Assembly: GCA_015179045.1 (NCBI GenBank)
Contig: WHUZ01000040.1
Coordinates: forward strand, 248,001-312,000
From: Kalaharituber pfeilii
Lineage: Eukaryota; Ascomycota; Pezizomycetes; Pezizales; Pezizaceae
Length of the DNA: 64,000 nucleotides
Direction of reading: 5' to 3'
Below the pieces are notes generated by a model that was not told the DNA's origin, ran no database searches, and saw only the letters and a list, made by a program, of their open reading frames with translations. Numbering within the stretch: the first letter of the stretch is position 1; every line of letters starts with the position of its first letter. A program made the translations under genes and the position numbers. Shown in pieces: positions 34,511 to 45,800 of the stretch.

Positions 34511-34872
34511 ACGGTACTGATGGAAAGAATAAGGCCAAACGCGGGCTGGAGCGGTACTCATCGGTAGGGCCACATTTTGACACATGCGTAGGATGGGGAA
34601 GAAAGCTACATTTAAGAAGCGAGGTATGGATGTATAGGTTTAGTTGGAAGGTGAAGTTGGCCTATAAATTGTATGTACATAGAACTGTGGAAGCAAGCAA
34701 GCAAGCAAGCAGAGACAGATATGGACATGCACAGAGAAGACAATTGAAGACCCTTTTCTTGACATTTGATCATTGAGGCCGCCCTTGAGGCTTCACTCCG
34801 CCAGCTCTAGATACCAGTACCCGTGTGAAAGAGTGGATGCTGTTGAGCCGTCATCACACCGCCAGTGGTAGG
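34237..34872 (+). repeat. Inverted duplicated segment, copy 1 (partner 41848-42240)
   Basis: Apart from the SINE insertion, this ~385-bp segment (GTGGTGGTAACCAC ... GCTGTTGAGCCGTCATCAC) matches the complement of 41848-42240 with scattered changes. It contains a CAAG microsatellite (34684-34708) absent from the partner. What the segment is remains unknown. Confidence 0.85.
34260..34509 (+). mobile_element. 250-bp SINE-like element with tail B, TSD and paralogous empty site
   Basis: CACGGTACTG at 34250-34259 and 34510-34519 flanks it. The inverted paralogous copy near 42.2 kb has the same flanks joined without the insert, so the borders are firm. It ends with the tail-B hairpin and about 32 A. 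Confidence 0.93.
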
Positions 34873-34889
34873 TCCCCCCATTCTTCAAC

Positions 34890-35155
34890 GAATTCCTCTC
34901 ACCTGTCCCAGTCCGTCACGTTGATGTTCCTGGTCTTCGCTCGTTGTGTGGTGGTGAGTCTCCCTGTTGTCATTGCATGGTCCGAGCAGGCGATCCATGT
35001 TGTTTCTATTCTCTGCCATTGGCCTGGGCCTATGAAGACTAGGTCTAGGAGTCCTGCCTTCGACCGTCCTGGTCCAGGTTGCTGTGCATTTTAGTACCTG
35101 CTGTCGCAGTCCCCAGTGTTTGGTCCATTCTCGTAGTGCTGTGCCCACCACATGG
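34890..35155 (-). pseudogene. LINE endonuclease fragment (third LINE family)
   Basis: On the minus strand the text VGTALREWTKHWGLRQQVLK is followed, after a one-base shift, by AGLLDLVFIGPGQWQRIETT and WIACSDHAMTTGRL. LLDLVF and SDHA are the two C-terminal motifs of LINE APE-type endonucleases. It is truncated on both sides. Confidence 0.75.
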
Positions 35156-35159
35156 TCAA

Positions 35160-35754
35160 ATTAATAACTTTGACAAACCAACAACACGAGCAGCCCCATG
35201 AGTCTATAGCTATTTTATGATACTAGAGGGGTCATAAAGCTCTCTATAATCAATTCTGGCAATTCGTACCAATTGTAAGAGCTGGAGATGTCTATAAATT
35301 TCGTACTTTTGGCTCGCTTAGGGGCATCCACATCCTTGGAAATAACATTAGCATCCAGTACATTGCGCAAAACCGATGTATTGCGATATTGTCGATGTCA
35401 CAATATAAGCTGTCTGCGAGTGCAAATAATTCTCAAGTGGGCCCAAATAGAAGCCAGAGGATGGCACAATATGGAGGATAAGTAGGTTATATATTTTACC
35501 ATTGCCTATGAACTATGTCTATATTTGCTGTTTGTACATTCCATAACACCAAATTGACACATTCACTACCGATTTAGCAAAGTTTCAGTTTGTACCCTTA
35601 CCAATACACCACATGTGATGAAGTGTTTGTCTCCTCATGCTTAGCTGGTCTGCTTTTCTGCGCGTCATAATTCGACGAAGTCCGAAGGTTGTCGTCAATA
35701 TTTCTGAGTTCTATGAAATGAATTACAGAGTGATTACTTGCTCTTCTGGCTCCC

Positions 35755-35785
<31 letters not shown>

Positions 35786-36442
35786 CATTAATCGCTTGCC
35801 GCCCTGTGGGCTATGGCGATGTTTTAGGTACATGTGTGTGTAATAATAAATACTAAACGGAAAGGAAAATGAAGACCCCCATTTCTCACGATAATTCACT
35901 GTCCCACCCAGTCCAAAATGTGGTTCCCATCAAATGTATTTTTTTTTTTTGGTTTCCAACTACGAAGTTTTGAAATGAAAAAAAAAAAAAAAAACACATT
36001 TGGAGGACATTAGGGAAATGAAAAGTCATGGCAATGAAGATGGTAACAATAACAATAAATAAACAGCACTCAGGTCCAGTTGCTTGCCACTACCAAGCGC
36101 TCCCAGGTCCGCCCGCCGCAACAACGCCTCGGGTCCCGCTCATCCAATTAAATACCCTTACGCACTCAGTCCTTGCAGTGATTTCGTCTCACCATGATCA
36201 TAGGACGGATGTGAGTAGTGACAAAAAAAAAAATTGGCAGTGTATTGTAACCACCCCCATCCTACTTGCCTTCCTTCCATCGCCCACGCTTATCAAGTAT
36301 GTGTTGGATAACCCTTATGAGAACCTTTCTCGATCTGGACCCCGTGTGACACCCACATAAAATTCGCAATAACTGCATTCTCATCGGTTTTCTCTTTTGC
36401 TCTTCTCCTTCCGGCATCCGTTTTCCTCCCTGCTTCCGCCTC
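35160..36442. other. Spacer with tail-A insertion and homopolymers; no gene seen
   Basis: Contains the tail-A copy at 35757-35825, and T12/A16 tracts at 35939 and 35979. The segment 35360-35490 weakly resembles 53720-53850 (both contain GTGCAAAT.ATTCTCAA.TGGG), so an old repeat is possible. Confidence 0.45.
35757..35825 (-). mobile_element. Tail-A retroposon, ATCGC/GCGAT variant
   Basis: T-run followed by AATATCATTAATCGCTTGCC and GCCCTGTGGGCTATGGCGAT. The outer stem pair is A-T instead of C-G. TSD unclear. Confidence 0.75.
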
Positions 36443-37066
36443 TTAACATGGCGAAATGCCAAAACCCAGATCAACAGTGTGCTTTCCTGTGGTGGGGTCT
36501 GCTTTAATCATTCCAGATCCGGCTATGTTCTGTGAGTTGTCGAGAGCGAATTGAGTGTTAATGTGCAGAGTATGCTTGTCATCGGGGAGCCAGAGAATGC
36601 CGGAGTGGAGTTCATCAGTGGAAGTTAGAGCAGTACTGAGTGGACCAATCCAACGTGAGGAAAACTGCGTAGCAATCTTGCCTTCACCGTCAAGCCAGAT
36701 TGAGGTCTTCTGAGTTGCCGTCACTTTCTTATCAAGTGTAATGTATTTAGAGTAAGTAAGATTGTGCAACCCCAATGCCCAATCTGAAGGATGACTGAGC
36801 ATTAGGCCAATATTGCAATTTTTGCGCCTTTCGCTCATGGAGATACCGGGCCCTACGCTAGCATTGAAGGAGCTAAATTCAAGGCTGAGCTTCAGCGAAT
36901 TTGTAGAAAAAACGACGGTTACCGTGCCAGCGGGGCACCCGGTGCCAGCATAAGTGATTTCCGAAATAGAGGCAGTTTGAAGCCACCATGGCGGCGGTCG
37001 TGGATATAGCCACCATGGATTCGGTGAGGGGTCATCCGGGCTTGGCGTACATGCGAGAGCGAGCAC
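36443..37066 (-). CDS. DUF4360 secreted protein, start codon uncertain
   Basis: The minus-strand frame shows a hydrophobic leader (LFFVLALACTPSPDD), then ISEITYAGTGCPAGTVTV, LEFSSFNASVGPGISMS, RRKNCNIGLMLSHPSDWALG and a C-terminal DLGFGISPC. This is the DUF4360 pattern: a conserved TGCPxGTV near the start, a PG.S..+KNC motif whose Cys probably pairs with the first one, and about 200 residues in total. Members are secreted ascomycete proteins of unknown function. No in-frame ATG precedes the leader before a TAA about 30 nt upstream, so the start lies in an unseen upstream exon or was lost. A TATTTAAA lies about 25 nt before the leader. A Pro/Trp-rich PNPWWLYPRPPPWWLQ insert follows the leader. 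Confidence 0.75.
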   Translation of the reverse strand: MLALACTPSPDDPSPNPWWLYPRPPPWWLQTASISEITYAGTGCPAGTVTVVFSTNSLKLSLEFSSFNASVGPGISMSERRKNCNIGLMLSHPSDWALGLHNLTYSKYITLDKKVTATQKTSIWLDGEGKIATQFSSRWIGPLSTALTSTDELHSGILWLPDDKHTLHINTQFALDNSQNIAGSGMIKADPTTGKHTVDLGFGISPC

Positions 37067-37552
37067 GAAAAACAAGATGGGATGGTGTGTTTAAATACTT
37101 TGGTGAGGGTGGGGGGTACACATTCACAGACCGACACGCTGACATTGTGAAGTGTGACTCCAAGGAAGGGGAAACACAAACCGAACTTGAGGCACCACCA
37201 CGTCTGTCATACGCAGCAAATTGTCTCCCAACACACTCCACCAACACAATATGCCCCTCTAAATCTGCTACCCCTTTAGTGCAACCATCGCAAAAGGGGA
37301 AGAAGATACCCACAACCCCCAATCAAACAAAAGGGCCGTCTTCGAAGACCTCAAAACCATCGGAGAAGGGGACAAACGGTGCAGTAAAACCCCTCTGCTT
37401 GAGGGCCGTTTATAAGCCTCACTTCAGTCTGCATTACCCCATACAGTCGTAATATAGATTGGGGGTAGGTGAACCCTGGTGAACATAGAAAGTATGTCGC
37501 TATATGGGAAAGCTGTGTGAACCAATAGTATAGGGATAGCAGCATAAACTGC
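37067..37552. other. Upstream region of the DUF4360 gene
   Basis: Open frames on both strands here are unremarkable. No repeat found. Confidence 0.4.
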
Positions 37553-37561
37553 AAGTTGGCA

Positions 37562-37563
<2 letters not shown>

Positions 37564-37593
<30 letters not shown>

Positions 37594-37669
37594 TCACGTG
37601 ACCCCGCTTGTAGCTGTTCGCCATGGCAGGGCCCTGGGTCTGACCCCTCAAAGCCCGGAGGCAGGCTTA
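37564..37669 (-). mobile_element. 106-bp tail-B retroposon with 11-bp TSD
   Basis: AAGTTGGCAGC at 37553-37563 and 37670-37680. Minus-oriented: T-run, ATCACGTGACCCCGC, TTGTAGCTGTTCGCCATGGC, and a short part of the SINE-like 3' end. Confidence 0.9.
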
Positions 37670-37956
37670 AAGTTGGCAGCTTAATAATGGGATGGAGGAT
37701 AGTAAATACTTGGAATAACCGCGGCAAATATGCTAGCTCTTTAATGGCCTTCTAAACGCATGAGCTGCTATTACTAGACGCTCAATCTCGCTTTCCGTTT
37801 AGATTTTAGAATCTATATGCATATAAAATTCTAAACACATCAGTAAAGGTTCGAGCTATTGGGAAAGTTTATGCATGGCTTTGCGCAATTGCTTTTATCA
37901 AGGTTGTTTGAATCTATGACAGTAGCTTCAGATAATTAAACCTTCCGCTAGATGTT

Positions 37957-39243
37957 TTTTTTTATATCATTAATCGCTTGCGGCCCTATGGGCTATGGCG
38001 ATGTCCTAGATACATAATGAAAGAAAATAGAACCAGAATGATTGAGTAAGGTAGCCCTCCCCTTGTCGTCCCCTCTACTACATGAAAGGAAAAATTCTCC
38101 GCGTTCGGGACTCACTCCCCCAACATGTCTATCATCGCCCTCAGCGGGTCCCCCTCCCCCTCCTTTCCCCGTGGTGGCCTCCTGATATGCTCCTCCCCTC
38201 CTGGCCACCGCTGCCTCCATACCCTACACTCCACTAGCAAGTGTCTCGTCGTCTCTTCCTCTTCTCCGCACCACCTGCACTCTGGGCCGTTCCCTTCGCC
38301 TAAATGCCACCTCCAGGCCCTCAGCCCCTTGCCCCCCAGGAGGCCCGCCAACCGTCCTATCCCATTGCCGCACCTCTCTAGCGGCTTGTATGTCAATCCC
38401 AACCGGTTCCTCTCCTCTGCTCTCTCTCTCCTTCCCCTCTGTCTCAATCCGGCCTCTGTCACCATCTCCGACTTGTATTGCAAAGCGGTACCCGTTCTCG
38501 CTGCCTTGTCAGCCCTCTCGTTGCCGGAAATCCCCCTATGCGCCTTAACCCATAATGCCGCTATGTCCCAGTCTCCTCTCAGGATCCTCTTTTCCCAGGC
38601 TTCCCTGAGCCGCCTCATCGCCCCGTCGTGAGCGAGCTCCCCCCTTGAGACCGCCGTCATCCTCTGGATTGCGTATCTTGAGTCCGTTATGATCAATAGC
38701 TCCCCTTCCACTCTCTCCATTGCCTCACTGATCGCCATCAGTTCCGCATCATTCACTGTAGCATCCTCCCCTAGATATATTGATGTCGAAATCCCCCCCA
38801 AAACATCCCCGCTCCCGCCTTCTCCTCCCTCATGCTCCCGTCTGTGTATACTGGAACCCACCCCTCATCCGTAACATCATCTATATGTCTCTCCCACTCC
38901 CCCCACTCCGCATCCCGGTGCAACGTCTGTATGACTGCCAGAGGCAATTCCCTGTTATGTGTCAACGACCCTCTCAGATACACTTTCTCCTCGTCCCCTT
39001 CTTTCAGCTGCTCCCCCTCGAACCTCAATGCTCTCGCCTCCACTCGCGTCGCCTCCCATCTCACAAACGTCTCCACCGACTCCAAGTTTGCTAATCCTTC
39101 CACCACGTCCCGCCTCGTCCCCCACGGGGCATGCGTGATCCCCCTCGCCACCGTGTACTGCCATTTCTCCAACTGCCTCAGCTTCTTCTCTCTTGGAGCC
39201 CCATGAGCATACTCGTGCCATGCCCACGCCCCCCAGGTCGCGA
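37957..39243 (-). mobile_element. LINE-A, 5'-truncated, with 13-bp TSD
   Basis: TCCGCTAGATGTT at 37944-37956 and 39244-39256 delimits a minus-oriented copy of about 1.29 kb. It holds the ORF2 C-terminus and a 3' UTR ending in tail A (ATCGC/GCGAT variant), TAATGATAT and poly(A). This copy shows that tail A is the natural 3' end of LINE-A. Confidence 0.93.
38112..39172 (-). pseudogene. LINE-A ORF2 C-terminal part: RNase H and zinc finger
   Basis: The frame has VPVYTDGS (first Asp), DAELMAI (Glu), LIITDSRYAI (Asp) and WVKAHRGISGNERADKAAR (His/Asp), a complete RNase H active-site set. It ends with CRWCGEEEETTRHLLVEC, the CCHC-type C-terminal finger of Tad/I-like LINEs. The frame shifts once at a seven-G run near 38796-38803; eight G would restore it. 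The endonuclease and RT parts are missing through 5' truncation. Confidence 0.88.
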
Positions 39244-39256
39244 TCCGCTAGATGTT

Positions 39257-40740
39257 AGTTCACATCACCACGGATACTCTAGCAGCATCTTCATAGCTAT
39301 ATCCTGAGTCCAAGGATGGACAAGTTAAGTTGTAAGTAGTGGTGCAACAGTATTTCATGCACAATGACTCGGAGCAACCTTGTTGTTAGTCTGCACCCTC
39401 ATCAAGCGCGGTGGTGAATTCCGCATATTCGGCGATGCTAAAGTACTGTACGTATTTAAGTGTTTATGTTTGGAATTCGACCACAATGTGTCTCATTTCC
39501 ATTTCTGCTCTTGATTGACCCTTGGCAAGATAGCCGACGTCGCACAATATGGTGAAGTGTTGGACAATGATTCTAAAAAAAAAAAAAAAAGATTCTCCAA
39601 GCTTACACATTGGCACTGAGTTACCACAAGAAGGTAGATTCACGGAGTAATGATATTTTTTAAGAAAAAACAGAAGCTAGATTATAAATAACTAATAAGC
39701 ATTTAAATGACTAGAATGTCAACCAAGACAAACCAAGGAAATTTCTTGTGCAACCCTTGTTACCTGAGGACTCAGATTTAACTAACGTAATGGACAGCTT
39801 GTGTCTCTTATGTGCTATCTAGTGCCCACTGGGACCTTGTTATTTCACCGCTTGTGATTTATGGGCGCTCTACGATCCAATTATGACTGCCTAATAGACT
39901 TAAAAATAATGTTTCTCCATCAGCTTCCATTTTCTTGTCTGAGCATCGGCTAGAATTATCGTATTAACTGTAGAAATATCTGCATGGGAGTGTGAGAGTC
40001 AAGATATGCTATAGATAGAATGCTGAGTATTCGAATGCCGGTAGAATACCCAAGTCTTGAAAGTCAGTGGTAGCATAAAGAGAGCCGTACCAAAGGCAGA
40101 AGTTACTGTGCTTGAGGCACCTGAAAAATGTCGGAAAAGAGTATTGGTACGTGCATGACCGAACACATAACTGGGATGAAATACAGAATGTGACCAAGTT
40201 TGCAAAGCTTAGAACCAGGCCAATGGTAGCATAATACTAGTCCGGTTGGTGTTCAGATTATCGGATAGAGGGGTTGGTTTACCACCAGCTTCACCAGATA
40301 TGGTCGTTGGCGTTTCGATTTTGATTCTTTTCATTTTTGATTTTCCTTTTTCTTAGTCACAGGGGAGAGCAACTGGAAGGGAGGCTTAGTCAGGGCCCAG
40401 GCAACAACAATAAATTTCAGTTTCAGGATATGACTGCATGAAGCATAGCTTCTCTACGCCGAGAATCCACAGGGCCAAGGAACTAAGCAAAACGTTGGTG
40501 GCATCCAAAATAGGCAAACCGGGATAATTCATGAAGGATTTAAGAGAGTGTGGAGTGCGCTGAAATATGTATTGGTATATTAGAGTATTCCCAATAATCT
40601 CAGCAGGTGTACACTGTCTCTCGCAACAGATTCTGAATATGTCAGGGTGTACATATACTATGTCGCTTGGACATTTCACTGGGGCTAAGAAGCTTGCTAC
40701 CTTGGGAGCTTTGCTGGAATTTAGTGGTACACAGAAATTT
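39257..40740. other. No certain gene
   Basis: Two minus-strand ORFs (40679-40386 and 40205-39999) have hydrophobic stretches (NVLLSSLALWILG; FGTALFMLPLTFKTW) and might be exons of one membrane protein; unproven. At 39569-39596 a 16-A run sits between two GATTCT copies. Confidence 0.35.
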
Positions 40741-40797
40741 TTTTTTTCTTCTTTAATATCACGTTACCCCCCTCACAGCTGTTCGCCATGGCAGGAC
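40741..40797 (-). mobile_element. Tail-B retroposon end
   Basis: T-rich run, ATATCACGTTACCCCCC, AGCTGTTCGCCATGGCAGG. GTACACAGAAATT before and GTGCACAACAATT after may be a decayed TSD (10 of 13 match). Confidence 0.7.
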
Positions 40798-40816
40798 TGT
40801 GCACAACAATTGGATG

Positions 40817-41814
40817 CAGTGTTCCCCACGGGCCGGCCGTGAGGTCCGCCCGCGCCGGTCCAGGCCATTCAGGCCATTCAGGCCATTCTGTCACGGCTTG
40901 GCGTGCCATGGCGGCAGAGGGAAGCTGATTACTAGTACGTGTGGACGTCTAAGGGAGCCAAGATCCTTGACCACGTGCGCAAACGTAAGCGAGTCGCTGA
41001 CCGGCCCGTACGGATACTCCTATATATACCGACCGCACTACCGGGTGGTACCGGTAGTTCTACCTTTTGGTGCAACGGTTTGCAAACGGTCGGTTGCAAT
41101 CCGTAACAATTCAGGCCGGTCCAGGCCATTCAGGCCGGTCCAGGCCATTCAGGCCGGTCCAGGCCATTCAGGCCGGTCCAGGCCATTGAGGCCATTCAGG
41201 CTACAGTGTGAGTTAAGTTATACAGCAGCTATATACAGAACGTACTCTAAATTCTACTCTAATGTTTAGGATTTTGCTTGCTGATTTTACACCGCCAGTA
41301 TCGCTTTCCATTAGCCATGCACAGCTTCACCATACTGTCAAATCCAACTTTGTCGCACCAGATTTTTGTAACCCAAATTCCAGAAGACTCGATATCGCCA
41401 TCAGATGGGACTGCAGGGAATCGTCGATGCAAGATCAAAACTTGAACTGCACTATGGAGAGTGAAAATAGTAGAATACTAAAGGAATCATCATCGCCAGA
41501 ACCGGTGGTTGGAATGTCTGTCTCCCTGCAGTACTAATAAGAAATTAGTATATAGTCAAGCGATACAAAAAAAAATTGCTTACCTGAATACCTGCGAAAA
41601 GCGCTGCTCAATAAAAAAAAAAGTCTAGATAGTTATCCAAAAATATTGAGAGGTTCATATTAAATCCGTGTCCAAGTAACCTGAAGGTGGCCCCTGAAAT
41701 AGCCTCATAACCAGCCCTCCTGCCCCTGAAATTGCTTAAACGGCCTGAATGGCGTGGACCGGCCTGGACCAGCCTGGGCGGCCTTGTCGGCGGCCTGGCC
41801 GGTTGGGAACACTG
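40817..41814. mobile_element. 998-bp hAT-like element with perfect 8-bp TSD
   Basis: The ends are CAGTGTTCCC...GGGAACACTG. ATTGGATG flanks both sides (40809-40816, 41815-41822). The subterminal regions are arrays of GGCCGGTCCAGGCCATTCA at 40855-40890, 41112-41200 and 41740-41800. No transposase is encoded; a 91-codon ORF at 41262 has no motif. TIR and TSD length indicate hAT. Confidence 0.94.
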
Positions 41815-41847
41815 ATTGGATGACCGGCTGAATAGTCTTATGAGTAC

Positions 41848-42240
41848 CACTGTGATGACGGCTCAACAGCATCCACTGTTTCGCACGGGTACCGGTATCT
41901 AGAGCTGGTGGAACGAAGCCTCAAGGGCGACCTCAATGATCAAATGTCAAGGAAAGGGTCTTCAATTGTCTTGTCTGTGCGTGTCCATATCTGTCCATGT
42001 CTGTATATCTCCGTGTATGTATGTATCCATGTCTGTTGCTGCTTCCACAGTCCTATCTACATACAATTTATAGACCACCTTCGCCTTCCAACTGAGCCTA
42101 TACATACATATCTCGCTTCTTAATCATAGTTTTCTTCCCATGTGTCATCATGTGGCCCTACCGCTGAGTACCGCTTCGGCCCGCGTATGGCCTTAATCTT
42201 TCCATCGGTACCGTGGTTACCACCACACCACCTGTTGCAT
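41848..42240 (-). repeat. Inverted duplicated segment, copy 2 (partner 34237-34872)
   Basis: Reverse-complement match to the segment at 34.2-34.9 kb. It carries the uninterrupted GGTAACCACGGTACCGATGG site and serves as the empty site for the SINE-like insertion there. Confidence 0.85.
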
Positions 42241-42244
42241 CTGT

Positions 42245-42727
42245 GTGCCTCCAATCATGAATAAAGATTAACGCACCCTTGTTGACATAGACGTACTGGA
42301 GGTAGCTTCATGCCAATGGCTGCCACCTGCAAGAAGCAGTGACTTCTTATTAGTGGCCCACAGTCAAATTGGCAGTAGGTACGTCGAACCTATTATATTG
42401 GATAGCGCCGGGACCGGCAGGTTTTATCCAATAAGGCAAAATAGTATGCAACAATCACCACCGGCCCAGTTGACTCAAACCCAGCATAGTTGATTCACAG
42501 GATCCAATATGAGAGGTTCGGCTGTAGCATGGACTGCCACTATCTATAGCAATGATTAGAAACACAGAACAAGAGAACAAGCATTACTTGGATGCAGATG
42601 GTGTGACCAGGCTAACATGGAAACATATCCTAGAGATTGCTGAATATAGGAAAAGAAATGGCCAGACAGTATGGACTTCATCAAGGGCGTGTGAGGAGCC
42701 AGGAGAGGCTGGTACAGCTACTAGAAT
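42245..42727. other. No gene seen
   Basis: Unique sequence before LINE-B. Confidence 0.4.
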
Positions 42728-42895
42728 GGGTGACGAATTATTTTATTTTTTTTTTTTTTTTTATTCACGTAACCCCGCATACAGGCTACCAGCCTATGGC
42801 AGGGACCCATATACCCGGGCCAGGTTTGAGACAACTAACTACGGAATCTACATACACCCTTGAGCACCCAGTGCCCTCCGTCCCCCGGTCCCCGG

Positions 42896-45800
42896 CTACC
42901 CCAGATCGAGGCAGGCAAACCAGTACTCGACCGGGTCACCTTCCACGCCTTCTTGCTTCCATCCTTTCTCCTCTAGGTCCTGCCATGAATGCCAGGTGAC
43001 ATGTGCCCCATTTTTGTTCTTCCTCTGGGGCCGCTCCAGTTCTGTGCATCTGAACACCACATGCTCAGCACTCCATGCCTCACCACATGTGCATCGTACC
43101 TCCTCGCCACTGACCATCCTCCTCCACATAGCTCCGCCTTTTCCAGTCCGCAGCCAAGTGTAATTTGTGAGTGCTCTCCTGCCCCACTTTACGAATTTGC
43201 CCTTCCCAAACCCTGCACGCTCCCTCTCCTCTTTTCTTTTTCGGACTAACTCTTGACGCAGCCCACCCTCAGTGGCCTGCCCATCATACCTCATGCCCTT
43301 GGCCCCCTCTTTGGCCAACTCATCCGCCTTCTCATTGCCTTCTATCCCCACGTGGGCCTTGACCCATGCCAGCTTCACTGCATCCGCCTTCCTTAGCCTC
43401 CGCCGCCTCTCCGCAATCAGCTCTATCACCCGCGCTAGGTCTGCGGTTCTTGCCTTGCCAGTTTTTCCTGCTTTCTGGACTGCACTGATAGCTGCCTGAG
43501 AATCTGCGAGTAGTAGTACTTTTGCACTGCCATCAACTGCTTCAAGGGCACCCCTCATTCCTGAGACCTCACCGTCCCACACAGTTGCCTTTGTGCCTAC
43601 CCACCGGGACCCCTCTGACTCACCTGCTACCACCTGCCTCCAGCACCATCCGCCACCAACACCGCCTTCCTCACTACGGCTGCCGTCTGTAAAAATAGCC
43701 ACCGAGTCACCCTTAGCCTCATTGATGGCCTTTTCCCATTTGGCTGGGGCGTCTTCCTTGCACAACTTGAGGTCAATGACCTCAATGCCTGTCTGTGGTA
43801 GGTGTACATCTCGCCCCCAGGACACTCTCTCCTCCTCATTGACCTCGAGAGTGCTGGCAATTTTTCCAGCTACTGACTCAAACCCATCATTTTTGTCTGC
43901 AGCATAACTCAAGCTAAAGTCTCTCCAGTCCCTCCCCCTTTCACCCTCTCTGTCTGGGTCTGGGGCTACCATTCCAGTGAAGCTTTCCGGCCATAAATCT
44001 CCGACTCCTGTAGGGTCCCTCACTGATCTTAGTGCATATCTTGCTTGGCCTTGATCGAGAATCGTCGTTACACTCTCTACTCCAGCAATGGCCTCGACCT
44101 TTACTCTCGCTGCTCCTCGGACTGCACCAGTGCATTTGCGAAGTGCTTGATACTGCAACTTCTCAAACTCCTCTCTCCACTGCTTCTGGCCTCTCCACCC
44201 AATTTCGGACCCCCAAAGGGCCACTGCCCTTACCATGCCTGTATAAGCCTTTCTCCATGAGATAGGACTCATACCCCATTGAGAGTTGCCTAGCCCAGAC
44301 AGCGCGCCCATGAGTTTCCTGGCTTTCTCGATCCGGCTTTTCCAGTGGAGGTCGAAATCAAGAGTGCTATCACAAATCACCCCTAGCCACTTGCACCTCT
44401 CAACATCTGCCCTTCTCTTGGCCTTCTTACCCATGACTAGGACCTCCTCCTTTGAGGTCTCCAGTGGTAGATTGTGAGCTTCAGCAACCTCCCTGAGTAC
44501 TCCTGCAATTCTCTCCCCAATTCTCCTCATATCCTTTCCTCCTTCCCAATCCAGAATAACACAGTTCATATCATCTACAAATGAGGGCAGCTCCACTTCA
44601 CAGTCTCTCACTGTTGTAGCTACCTTTGTTTCCATCTCTTCTAGAATTGGTGCCATGTATATGAGGAACACAACTGGGGATAAAGGCGAGCCCTGCGGCA
44701 CACCTACATTCGATCTGCCATTGCCCCTCACCTGTCCATCCCATTCCACCTCAAACTCTCGCTCCCGGAAGAAGGTTTCCAACCAGGGCAACCATTTCTC
44801 AGCTTTAGAACCCTGTACTCGGTGCTTGACCATATCCCAACGTGTGTTCCCAAAGCCTCCCTTGACATCCTCCATAATTAGTGAGCGGCACGAGCTAGCT
44901 CGAGCCGAGCTGGAGGGTGAGCTCGAGCCAGCTCGTGAGTAAGTGAGCTCGGCTCGAGCCTGGATTGATTATATACATAATATTGACAAACTAACCTAAA
45001 CTAAGCTAAATTTTCATCTTTCTCACTACTATCAGCTAAATTGTGCATTTCGAAGTTGTTGGTAGGTCAGAATGAGCTCCAAGTCTCTAATTATTACTTA
45101 TATTAGGTATTTACAGTTTATGAAACCTAGCACTGGCTAAGCATTTTAGCGAGCTGTCAAGAAAAACACAAGCATGATCTTGGCTCGAGCTGGCTCGGCT
45201 CGTGCCGCTCACTATCCATAATCCACACTGCCCCACCGCCACGTGCCAGGGCTCTCTGGCTCTTCACAACTGCCCGGAATAAGGCATCAATTGCAGACCT
45301 TCCTCTCACTCCTCCAAACTGCCCATGGTGGAATAGTCCAGCTTCTTGCAAGTCATCAGCAACCACCTTCTCCATCAGTTTTCCCACACAATTGATGAGT
45401 TGAATAGGCCTCCAGCTCTTTGCTTGCGTAAGATCCCTGCCAGACTTCGGGATCATGATCACCTTGCTGAATTGCCAATCCTTCGGCATCCTGGCTGCAG
45501 CCAGCTCAGCAGCCAGCTCCTTCATTAACTGCCCTCCTAGCACTGTTTTATTGACCAGCTTGATGAATCTATAGCTGATGCCATCAGGCCCTGGAGCTGA
45601 ACGGCTCGAGGTGCCTGCAAGTGCCTTGCATAGCTTCTCAGTCAGCTTTTTTACATTGGAGGTCCATTCGTCTGTCAGGCTCTGCAGGCCCGAGTTCACT
45701 GGTAGGTCCAATGTTGTCAGGGAAATTGATGCCGCCTGTAAATTCGACGCCGCCAGCGAATTCGACACTACTGGTGAATTCGGCACTACCGGCGAATTCG

